Assembly (NCBI GenBank): GCA_963830165.1
Contig: CAWHKZ010000011.1
Span: 186,001 to 250,000, forward strand
Reading direction: 5' to 3'
Origin: Bog-756 sp963830165
GTDB lineage: Bacteria; Actinomycetota; Acidimicrobiia; Acidimicrobiales; RAAP-2
DNA length: 64,000 nt
Both the position numbers and the translations under genes were made by a program. Of this stretch, positions 1 through 7,915 are shown one piece after another. The number at the start of each line of letters is the position of its first letter. Position 1 is the stretch's first letter. The notes under the pieces are model-generated. The model was not told where the DNA came from. It ran no database searches and saw only the letters and a program-made list of their open reading frames with translations.

Positions 1-706
1 CGGCCTTGGTGCCCTGCACGGCCACCGGCGAGTTGGCGGCGATCTCGGCGGCCATGGCCCGGGCGTCGGCCAGGACCCCGTCCGCGTCGGCGCTCACCTG
101 GTTGACGAGGCCGATGGTGGCGGCCCGCTCCGCGGAGATGTCCTTGCCGGTGTAGGCGAGTTCGGCCACGTGGCCCTTGCCGATGATGGCCGGCAGCCGC
201 TGCAGGCTCCCGAGGTCCGCCACTATGGCGACCTTGGCCTCCCGCACCGAGAACTGGGCGTCGGTGCTGGCCAACCGGATGTCACAGGCGGCGATGAGGT
301 CCACGCCGCCGCCGATGCACCACCCGTGCACGGCGGCGATGACCGGTACCGGGCAGTCGGCCACCGCGGTGACCGACGCCTGGAGCCGGACGATCTCCGA
401 CCGTTGGCGGGCGGCCCGGGAGGCGGTCGACGCCCGGGGACCGTCATCCGACCCGCCGCCGATCAGCCCGGACATGGCGACCAGGTCGAGCCCGACCGAG
501 AAGTGGGGACCCTTGGCCGCCACCACGACGGCCCGGACGTCCCGGTCGGCACCGATGGCGGCCATGGCCACCGGGAGGTCCTCCCAGAAGGCGGGCCCCA
601 TGGCATTCCGCTTCTCCGGCCGGTCCAGCCACAGGGTGGCCACGTGGCCGTCCACCTCGATGGTGAGGACGTCTGACGAGAACGAGTCGATGGTGGGGGC
701 GCTCAT
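1..706 (-). CDS. Crotonase-family protein, dienoyl-CoA isomerase-like (3' end outside window)
   Basis: Reading runs from an ATG at 706 off the left edge: 235 residues, C-terminus missing. The N-terminal LWLDRPEKRNAM block and the oxyanion-hole segment AVHGWCIGGGVDL (about residues 125-137) are crotonase hallmarks. The block VREAKVAIVADLGSLQRLP places an acidic pair at E156 and D164. This is the arrangement of delta(3,5)-delta(2,4)-dienoyl-CoA isomerases (ECH1 type) rather than of classical enoyl-CoA hydratases, which use two glutamates. Such enzymes shift double bonds during beta-oxidation of unsaturated acyl-CoAs in the cytoplasm. It is divergent from sufD and shows no operon link inside the window. 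Family is confident; the exact reaction is inferred from the acidic residues. Confidence 0.85.
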   Translation of the reverse strand, partial: MSAPTIDSFSSDVLTIEVDGHVATLWLDRPEKRNAMGPAFWEDLPVAMAAIGADRDVRAVVVAAKGPHFSVGLDLVAMSGLIGGGSDDGPRASTASRAARQRSEIVRLQASVTAVADCPVPVIAAVHGWCIGGGVDLIAACDIRLASTDAQFSVREAKVAIVADLGSLQRLPAIIGKGHVAELAYTGKDISAERAATIGLVNQVSADADGVLADARAMAAEIAANSPVAVQGTKA

Positions 707-737
707 GGGAGGCAAGCGTAGGGCGCGGACCCCGGGG

Positions 738-854
738 ACGCCGCCCCGACCGACGACAGGACGCCGCCCCGACCGACGACAGGGTGCCACCGCCGGACGA
801 CAGCAGGACGCCGCCCCGACCGACGACAGGGTGCCACCGCCGGACGACAGCGCG
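738..854. repeat. Tandem repeat, 23-24 bp units in a 47-bp super-repeat
   Basis: Five contiguous units start at 738, 761, 784, 808 and 831. Two alternating types both end in GACGACAG; 761-804 and 808-851 are identical over 44 bp. The array lies in the spacer between the divergent crotonase and sufD genes. No gene is seen in the 707-1021 spacer apart from this array, a TAGTAT hexamer at 968-973 and a GAGAGG Shine-Dalgarno-like stretch at 1008-1013. Confidence 0.85.
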
Positions 855-1021
855 CTGCTGCGCACGGGTGGCGGGCCCGTGCCGGTCCGCCCGAGGGGGC
901 ATCACAGGCGCGTCCCGAAGGTCCCGTGGCGATCTCGCTCCCCGGCCGGCGACACCTGCAGGCCCGGTAGTATGGCCACGAGGCTCGTCTATCGGGCCTC
1001 GATCCGCGAGAGGTCCAGATC

Positions 1022-2361
1022 CTGCCCACCTTCACCCCCGAAATTGCCGCAGCCCTGCCCGGGCCGCCCTGGTTGGCCCGCGCGCCGCACGGCGGCCGCC
1101 GAGGCCTTCGCGTCGTCGCCGCTGCCGACGGAAAAGGACGAGGTCTGGCGCTACAGCCGGATCGACCAGCTGGACCTCGACCGGTTCCGGCCCGCCGATA
1201 CGGCCCGCACCGGCGACGAGCCCGGCCCCTCGCCGTCCGAGCGGATCCACGCGCTGGTCGGACGGGCTCGGGCCCCGCAGCGGCCTGGTGGTGACCATCA
1301 ACGGCGTGCTGGCCACCCTGTCGTCGACGGTGGGTGACGACGTCGTGTCCCTCGGACGGGCCGCCGACCATCCGGAAGGCGCCGGCCTGCTCGGTGCGGT
1401 CCTCGCCGACCCGCATGACTTCCCGCTCCTCAACGACGCCTTCGCCGCCGACCCGGTCGTGGTGGACGTGCAGTCCTCGGCCGCGGTCGCCGACCCGCTC
1501 GTGGTCGTCCACGTGGTGACGGGCGCAGAGGGCGGTGCCGTGTTCCCGAGGACGATCGTCCGGGCCGGAGCGGGAGCCAGCGCAGGGGTCGTCGAGATCG
1601 TGGTCGACGCTGACAGCGGCCTACTGGCCGGTGCGCCGACCGACCTGATGGCCACCGGCGCGGCCGCCGGCCGAGCGCCTGGTCGTGCCGGTCACCGAGC
1701 TCGTCGTCGGGGACGGCGCGACGCTCGCCTACGTCTCGATCCAGTCGCTGGGCAGCGCGACCTGGCAGATCGCCCACCAGGCCAGCACCATCGGGGCCGA
1801 CGCCGCCCTCTCGAGCTACGCCGTGGCCCTCGGCGGCAGCTACGCCCGGCTGCGGACCGACTCGGCGCTGGCCGGGGACTCCGGCACGAGCAGCCTCCGG
1901 GCCGCCTTCTTCGGCACGCGGCGACCAGATGCTCGACTTCCGGACGCTGCAGGACCACCGGGCGCCGCGCACCACGAGCGACCTGCTGTTCATGGGAGCC
2001 GTGGCCGACTCCTCGCACTCGGTCTACAGCGGGCTCATCCGCATCCGCCGGGGCGCGGTCAAGTCGGACGCCATGCAGACCAACAACAACCTGGTGCTCG
2101 ACGAGGGGGCGCACGCCGACTCGGTCCCCAATCTCGACATCGAGGAGAACGACGTGAAGTGCAGCCACGGCTCGACGGTGGGCCCGGTCGACGAGGACCA
2201 GCGCTACTACCTCGAGTCCCGCGGTGTGGAACCCGACCGGGCCGAGCAGCTGATCGTGGCCGGGTTCTTCCGACAGCATCGCCGACCAGGTGCCGCTGCC
2301 CGGTGCCCGCGACCTGGTCGGTCGGACCCTGGCCGAGCGGGCGGGGGTGTCCCGTGGCTGA
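1022..2361 (+). CDS. sufD: Fe-S cluster assembly protein SufD (five frameshifts)
   Basis: SufD is part of the SufBCD scaffold that assembles Fe-S clusters in the cytoplasm. Stitched across frames, the product is about 446 residues, normal for SufD. The C-terminal core is diagnostic: LQDHRAPRTTSDLLFMGAV, VYSGLIRI, then QTNNNLVLDEGAHADSVP and ENDVKCSHGSTVGPVDE. Frame changes occur near 1085, 1265, 1672, 1925 and 2271; each is equivalent to one extra G or C. No ATG, GTG or TTG lies in frame before the conserved start; a GAGAGG at 1008-1013 points to ATC 1019 or CTG 1022, so the start is provisional. The stop overlaps the GTG start of the Rieske gene. Sequence error or decay are both possible; sufB is not adjacent. 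Confidence 0.8.
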
Positions 2362-2701
2362 GGAGACCGTCGAACGGCCCGACGGCAGGGTGACGGCACG
2401 GCTGTGCTCGGTGGACGACATTGCCCCCGGACAGGCCCGGCGGTTCGACGTCGCCGGTCTGCGGGTCGCCCTCGTGCGTATCGACGACGAGTTCTACGCC
2501 GTGGGCGACCGGTGCAGCCACGAGGACTTCTCGCTGGCCGACGGCGAGGTGTGGGCCGCCGAGTGCGAGATCGAGTGCGCCAAGCACGGATCGACCTTCG
2601 ACCTGCGCACCGGCGCGCCGTGCTCGTTGCCGGCCACCAGGCCGGTCCCCGTCTACGAGGTGGTCGTCGACGACGGCGACGTCTCGGTGGTGGTCCCGTG
2701 A
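2354..2701 (+). CDS. Rieske-type [2Fe-2S] ferredoxin of the SUF operon
   Basis: A 115-residue protein with Rieske ligands in the expected order: C54-x-H56 (DRCSHEDF) and C75-x2-H78 (CAKHGSTFD), 18 residues between the pairs. Small Rieske ferredoxins of this kind resemble the ferredoxin subunits of non-haem iron dioxygenases and are often encoded between sufD and sufC in actinobacteria, where they may donate electrons during cluster assembly; that role is inferred. The GTG start at 2354 overlaps the sufD stop by 8 bp, and its TGA overlaps the next GTG (GTGA), implying translational coupling. It is the only intact gene of this three-gene block. Confidence 0.9.
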   Translation: MAEETVERPDGRVTARLCSVDDIAPGQARRFDVAGLRVALVRIDDEFYAVGDRCSHEDFSLADGEVWAAECEIECAKHGSTFDLRTGAPCSLPATRPVPVYEVVVDDGDVSVVVP

Positions 2702-3436
2702 GCACGGGCGAGCTGGTCATCGAGGACCTCCGCGCCGGCATCCCGGGTCGCGAGATCCTGCAGGGGTTGACGCCTGACGGTCCGCAGTGGCGAGGTCCAC
2801 GCCGTCATGGGTCCGAACGGCTCGGGCAAGAGCACGCTGGCCCACGTCCTGATGGGGCGGCCCGGCTACGAGGTGCTGGGTGGTTCGGTCACCCTGGACG
2901 GTATCGACCTGCTGGCGCTGCCCACGTGGCAGCGGGCCCGGGCCGGCCTGTTCCTCGCCATGCAGCACCCCATCGAGGTGCCCGGCGTGTCGCTGGTCGA
3001 GTCGCTGGCGGCCGCGCGCCAGCACGGTCCCGGTGGGCGGCCCGGACCCCGACGTGACGGATCGACTGCACGCCGAGGCGGCCCGCATCGGCTTCGACGA
3101 GCGCTTCCTCGACCGGCCGCTCAACGTCGACCTGTCCGGTGGCGAGCGCAAGCGCAACGAGACGCTCCAGCTCGGGGTGCTGCGACCGCGGTTCGCCGTG
3201 CTCGACGAGATCGACTCGGGACTCGACGTCGACGCTCTGGCCGATGTCGGCCGACGGGTGGAGGAGGCCACCACGGAGTGGGGTCTGGGCGTTCTGGCCA
3301 TCACCCACTTCCGGCGCCTGCTCGACGTGCTGCATCCCGACGTCGTCCATGTGCTGTCCGGGGGCAGGGTCGTCGCCACCGGGGGAGCGAGCTCGCCGAG
3401 ATCGTCGACCGGACCGGCTACGCCGCCTACACCTGA
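2698..3436 (+). CDS. sufC: SufC-type ABC ATPase, copy 1 (three frameshifts)
   Basis: SufC is the ATPase of the SufBCD complex. Visible motifs are Walker A GPNGSGKST, the SufC-specific signature LSGGERKRNETLQ, Walker B FAVLDEIDSGLDVDAL and switch ITHFRRLL. About 246 residues, standard for SufC. GTG 2698 overlaps the Rieske stop (GTGA). Frame changes lie near 2770 (+1), 3035 (+1) and 3384 (-1, in a run of five G). A second, clearly different sufC lies at 7006-7780 on the other strand; this copy belongs to the sufD-Rieske unit. Whether both work with the same SufBD cannot be told. Confidence 0.85.
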
Positions 3437-3530
3437 GGGGTGGGGGTCGGCGCCCCGCCCGGCCGCGAGCTGTCGGGCCCCCCGGTCGGGCACACCGGTC
3501 AACTGCCCCGTTGACCGGTGTCTTCGTTGC

Positions 3531-3536
3531 TAGCGT
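3531..3536 (+). promoter_or_regulatory. -10 box TAGCGT of the LCP gene, leaderless type
   Basis: TANNNT hexamer ending 6 nt before the ATG at 3543, with no Shine-Dalgarno sequence between. A TTGACC stands at 3511-3516, but its 14-nt spacer is short for a -35 box. Confidence 0.45.
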
Positions 3537-3542
3537 CACGCC

Positions 3543-5121
3543 ATGGCCCGCCGAGACCGTCGCCGTGGAGGCGCCCATAGTGCAAGGCGCCGGTCCGGCG
3601 CCGGTGGGTCCGGGGCGGCCGCGCCGGCGGCCGGTGGTGGCGGGGCGCCCGACGAAGGGGCATCCACCACCCCTCCGACCGATCCGGCCCCGTCCGACCC
3701 GACGGGAGCCGATCCGGCCCCGTCCGATCCGGCCCCGTCCGATCCGGGCAAGTCCGACCCGGGCCAGTCCGATCCGATTCCAGGGGACGCGGCCGACGCC
3801 GGGACCGTAGGCGGGACCACCGGAGCCGACCGGCCCGGCGCCTCGGGCGCCGCCGCCGGAGCCGTGGCCCTCGACCGGGGCACGCCGATGAGCCGACGGG
3901 AACGGCGGGAGGCCCGTTCGGGCGTTCCGGCCGGGACGCACCGGAAGAGGACCAGGCGCACCTGGCTGGACCGGGTGCTGCTGGCGGGGGTCATCGTCGT
4001 GTCCCTCGCCCTGGTGGGCATGACCTCGGGCTTCATCTACGTGCAGTACCGCTTCCACCAGGTCACCAAAGTGACGGTCAAGCACCTGAAGGTGGTGCCA
4101 CCGGGCGCCCCGTTCAACGTCCTGCTGATCGGCTCGGACTCGCGGGCCGGCTTCACCCCGGCCGACGTGGCCGCCTACGGCAGCGAGGCCACCGCCGGGG
4201 GCCAACGGAGCGACGTCGTCAAGATCGTGCACGTCGTGCCGGCCACCGGCCAGATCAGCGTGCTCTCGATCCCCAGGGACACCATGGTCGACGGTGGCCG
4301 GTGACACCAGCCAGACCGGCACCTACAACCGCATCAACACGACCTACAGCAACGGGCCGGACCAGCTCGTCCAGACGATCGAGGACAACTTCGGCATCTC
4401 CATCCAGCACGTGGTCCAGCTCAACTTCATCGGGTTCCGCGGTGCGGTCGATGCCATCGGAGGGGTCTACCTCGACTTCCCCTACCCGGCCCGCGACCAG
4501 TACACCGGCCTCGACATCACCACGCCGGGCTGCCAGCACCTGAACGGTGGGTACTCGCTGGCCGTGGCCCGGAGCCGCCACTTCGAGTACTACGAGGACG
4601 GCCAGTGGATGTACGACGGGACGAGCGACTTCGGCCGCATCCAGCGGCAGAATGCCTTCCTGAAGGCCCTCATCAACCAGGCGGAGAAGCAGTTCAACCC
4701 GCTCACCCTCAACGCCTTCATCGGTTCGGTGGTCCAGGGCGTGACCATCGACTCGACGTTCACCATCTCGGAGCTGGTGAACCTCGCCGAGGAGTTCCGG
4801 GACTTCGAGTCGTCGACGCTGGCCACGGCCACGCTGCCCACGTACACCGCGGACTCCTCGGAGTTCGCCTCACTGGGCTCGGTGCTCTACGTGCAGCAGC
4901 CCCAGGCGGACCAGGTGATCAGCCAGTTCCTGGACATGCCGACCCCTGTGGCGACCACCCCGCCGCCCGACCCCTACGGCGGCGGGGAGACCACAACCAC
5001 GACGACGGCGCCTTCCGGCACCTACTCGGGTGGGGGGACCACGCCGGCCACGTCGGCCACGTCGGACACGACGACCACCATCGACACCAGCTTCGACCCG
5101 ACGGCCTGCCCGGGCCCGTAG
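3543..5121 (+). CDS. LytR-CpsA-Psr (LCP) family protein (one frameshift)
   Basis: LCP enzymes transfer lipid-linked glycopolymers onto peptidoglycan at the outer face of the membrane. The protein has a 130-residue cytoplasmic N-terminus rich in Ser-Asp-Pro repeats, a single membrane segment (about residues 144-167), and the LCP domain: LLIGSDSR, RSDVVKIVHV, SIPRDTM, then YNRINTTYSNG and LNGGYSLAVARSRH. The C-terminal tail is rich in Thr, Pro and Gly. The frame changes by +1 near 4291 (VD/VAGDT). Length about 526 residues. The gene stands alone between the two suf units. It could serve the polysaccharide made by the 50-60 kb locus, which is inference. Confidence 0.88.
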
Positions 5122-5186
5122 CGGTCGTCGCCGCAACGGTGTGACTCGACGGGGGGTACCCGCCCGGACGACCTGTGCCGGGACGC

Positions 5187-5690
5187 TCAGGCCGATGCGG
5201 ACGTGGACGCCTCGTCGAGGGCCTGGGCCAACGTGTTCCAGCTGAGTGTGGCGCACTTGATGCGCACCGGGAACTTGACCACGCCCTGGAGGGCGGCGAG
5301 CTCACCGAGGGCGTCGACGTCGATCACCTCGGGTTCGGCCGCATCGGCCCCGTTGCCCGCGGCCCCGTCACCGGGGAGCGTGGACTCGTGGATCGACATC
5401 ATCTGCTTGAACGTGCCGATCAGCTCGCGCACCTCGTCCAGGGGCTTGCCCTTGACGGCGGCCGACATGAGGGAGGCCGACGACTGGCTGATCGAGCAGC
5501 CCGTCCCGGCGATCTTGATGTCGCCGAGCACGTCCTCGTCGACGTCGACGGTGACGACGATCTCGTCGCCGCACAGCGGGTTGAACCCCTCGACCCGCAC
5601 GGCCGGCGGTGACTCGAGCTCCCCACGGTTCCGGGGCGAGCGGTAGTGGTCGAGGATGATCTCGCGATAGAGGTCTTCGAGGCCGGGCAT
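5187..5690 (-). CDS. sufU: SufU, zinc-dependent sulfurtransferase / scaffold-like partner of SufS
   Basis: A 167-residue IscU-like protein. SufU accepts persulfide sulfur from SufS through a zinc site and passes it to SufBCD. The expected ligands are present: C40 and D42 in NPLCGDEI, C65 in GTGCSISQSSAS and C146 in IKCATLSWNTL. The insertion of about 18 residues before the last motif is typical of SufU and absent from IscU. The ATG at 5690 was chosen because homology starts at MPGLEDLYREIILDHY. Third gene of sufC-sufS-sufU, 64 nt after sufS. The 5122-5186 spacer to the LCP gene shows nothing clear. Confidence 0.93.
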   Translation of the reverse strand: MPGLEDLYREIILDHYRSPRNRGELESPPAVRVEGFNPLCGDEIVVTVDVDEDVLGDIKIAGTGCSISQSSASLMSAAVKGKPLDEVRELIGTFKQMMSIHESTLPGDGAAGNGADAAEPEVIDVDALGELAALQGVVKFPVRIKCATLSWNTLAQALDEASTSASA

Positions 5691-5754
5691 CAGGCCGGGG
5701 TCCCTTCGTGTCCGGGGTGCGTCGGCACCCGTGCCAGAGCGTACCGGGGGCGGC

Positions 5755-7018
5755 TCATCCGAAGAACCGCCCGGCGGCGTCGAGGGCGTCGACCAGTGTG
5801 TCCACGTCGCGCTCGTCGTTGTAGAGGGCGAACGAGGCCCGTGCGGTGGCATTGACGCCGAGACGTCGCATGAGTGGCTTGGCGCAGTGGTGGCCGGCCC
5901 GCACGCACACCCCGTACTCGTCGAGGATCTGGGAGATGTCGTGGGGGTGGACGTCGCGCAGGGCGAACGAGATGACCCCGCCCCGGGCCTCGGGCTCGGG
6001 CGGCCCGAAGATGCGGATGTCGGCGCCGAACCGGTCGTTGAGGGCGTCGAGGGCGTAGGCGGTGAGCGAGATCTCGTGGGACCGCACGGCCGGCATGCCC
6101 ACGGCCCGCAGGTAGTCGACGGCGGCTCCCAGCCCGACCGCCTCGGTGATGGGCGGGGTACCGGCCTCGAAGCGCCAGGGGATGTCGTTGGGAGTGAACC
6201 CGTCCTTGCGGACGTCGAGGATCATCTCGCCCCCGCCCAGGAACGGCGGCATCGACTCGAGCAGCTCCTCGCGCCCCCACAGCACACCGATCCCGGTCGG
6301 GCCGAGCATCTTGTGGGCGCTGAAGGCCAGCAGGTCGACGCCGAGCGCGGTCACGTCGGTGGGCAGGTGCGGGACCGACTGGCAGGCGTCGGCCACCACC
6401 AGGGCACCGGCCGCGTGGGCGCCGGGCCGCCAGTTCGGGCATCGGGTTGAGCGTGCCCAGGACGTTGGACATGCAGGTGACGGCCAGGAGCTTGGCCCCG
6501 TCAAGCGCCCGGTCGAGATCGTCGAGGACGAGCCGGCCGTCGTCGTCGATGGGCAGCCAGCGCAGCTCGATGCCCCGCTCGGCCGCCAGCATGTGCCACG
6601 GGACGATGTTGGCGTGGTGCTCCATCTCGGTCAGCACGACCACGTCGCCCCGGCCGAGGTGGGAGCGGCCCCAGCTGTGGGCCACCAGATTGAGCGCCTC
6701 GGTGGCGTTCTTGGTGAACACGATCTCACGGGACGGCACGGGTGCGCCGATGAAGCGGCCCACGTTGGTCCGGGCCGCCTCGAAGCGTCGGGTGGCCTCC
6801 TCGGCAATGGCGTAGACGCCGCGGTGCACGTTGGCGTGGGTGGTCTCGTCGTACTCGCGCATGGCGTCGAGCACGGCCGTCGGTCGCTGCGACGACGCCG
6901 CGGAGTCGAGGAAGGTGATGGGACGCCCGTGCACCTCGCGTGCGAGGAGGGGGAAGTCCTTGGCCAGGGTGGCGGGGTCGAGGGCGGCCTCCGCCGTCGT
7001 GGAGGTCACGTCCGCCAT
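5755..7018 (-). CDS. sufS: Cysteine desulfurase SufS (one frameshift)
   Basis: A PLP enzyme that takes sulfur from cysteine for Fe-S assembly. Motifs: LDSAASSQRP near the N-terminus, HANVHRGVY, the substrate loop EMEHHANIVPW, the PLP lysine in FSAHKMLGPTGIG, and the catalytic cysteine in RAGHHCAKPLM. About 421 residues. The ATG at 7018 lies inside the end of sufC (13-bp overlap). The reading changes by +1 near 6430. Because upstream sufC is also frameshifted, a naive reading joins sufC and sufS into one 696-residue protein; that fusion is not real. Confidence 0.93.
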
Positions 7019-7780
7019 GCGTCGTACCCCTCGGACTCGAGGCGGGCGCCGAGCTCGGGTCCGCCTTCCTCGACGATCGACCCGTCGACCAGCAGGTGGA
7101 TGCGGTCGGCGTCGGAGCTCGTCGAGCATGCGCTGGTAGTGGCTGATCACGAGCACCCCGAGGTCGGGCCGGGACTCGCGCACGGTGTGGACGCCTCGGG
7201 CCACCGTGCGCAGGGCGTCGACGTCGAGTCCGGAGTCGGTCTCGTCGAGGATGGCCAGGTCGGGCTCCAGCATGGCCATCTGGAGGATCTCGTTGCGCTT
7301 CTTCTCCCCACCGGAGAAGCCCTCGTTGAGGTGGCGCTCGCCGAAGCTCGGATCCATGCCGAGCTTGTCCATCCACTCCATCATCATCAGGCGCACCTCG
7401 AGCACCGACAGGTCCGTCCCCCGGCGGGCGGAGAGCGCCTGGCGCAGGAACTGGATGACCGGTAGGCCGCCGATGGCCTCGGGGTCCTGGAAGGCCAGGA
7501 ACATGCCGGCCTTGCCCCGGACGTCGGTGGGCCACGTGGTGATGTCCTCGCCGTGGAACCGGATCGTCCCGGCGGTGACCTCGTAGGCGGGGTTGCCGAG
7601 CAGGACGTTGGCCAGCGTCGACTTGCCCGATCCGTTGGGTCCCATGATGGCGTGGACCTGTCCCGCCTCCACCGTCAGGTCGATGCCCCGGAGGATCGGC
7701 TGGCCCTCGACCGACGCGCAGAGGCCCTCGATGCGCAGGAGCGGGGCGGCGGTCGTCGGGTCGGCGGAATCGGGGCTCAC
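7006..7780 (-). CDS. sufC: SufC-type ABC ATPase, copy 2 (one frameshift)
   Basis: A second SufC, about 258 residues. Walker A GPNGSGKSTLANVLLG, the signature FSGGEKKRNEILQ, Walker B LAILDETDSGLDVDAL and the switch ISHYQRML are all present. It is closer to the canonical bacterial SufC sequence than the copy at 2698-3436. One +1 shift lies near 7112 (ELDADRIHLLVDG resumes after it); the true end is the TGA at 7006-7008. GTG 7780 is the start, 7 nt downstream of a TACAAT -10 box. It heads a sufC-sufS-sufU operon. Confidence 0.9.
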
Positions 7781-7787
7781 GCTTCCG

Positions 7788-7793
7788 ATTGTA
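7788..7793 (-). promoter_or_regulatory. -10 box TACAAT of sufC-sufS-sufU
   Basis: On the minus strand TACAAT ends 7 nt before the GTG at 7780. It is close to the TATAAT consensus and an unusually AT-rich hexamer here. A GGAAG stretch between box and start could still aid initiation. Confidence 0.55.
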
Positions 7794-7808
7794 GCCTCTC
7801 CGCCGGAT

Positions 7809-7831
7809 TTCCCCTACGGCCGTAGGGGGAA
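7809..7831. promoter_or_regulatory. Palindrome over the -35 region of the sufCSU promoter
   Basis: A perfect 18-bp palindrome, CCCCTACGGCCGTAGGGG at 7811-7828, extends imperfectly to 7809-7831. It begins 17 nt upstream of the TACAAT box, where the -35 element should be, and lies between the divergent sufC and debranching-enzyme genes. The position suggests an operator for a dimeric repressor, perhaps a SufR/IscR-type Fe-S sensor; the protein is not known. There is no U-run, and between divergent genes a terminator makes little sense. Confidence 0.6.
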
Positions 7832-7903
7832 TCTGTCGGGAGGTGGCCGCCGACGCCGACGGCGACCGTGCACCGGAATTGCCGGTCACGACAGGCCACC
7901 CGG

Positions 7904-7909
7904 TACGGT
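7904..7909 (+). promoter_or_regulatory. -10 box TACGGT of the debranching-enzyme gene, leaderless type
   Basis: TANNNT hexamer ending 6 nt before the ATG at 7916. No Shine-Dalgarno sequence intervenes. Confidence 0.5.
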
Positions 7910-7915
7910 ACCGCC

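Noticed and set aside
5690..7780. A single 696-residue SufC-SufS fusion protein
   Set aside because: The join exists only because sufC is shifted +1 near 7112. In the corrected frame sufC ends at 7006-7008 and sufS starts at its own ATG at 7018, the usual overlapping order.
7809..7831. Rho-independent terminator
   Set aside because: The palindrome lies between divergent genes, has no loop and no U-run, and overlaps the promoter of sufC; an operator is more sensible.
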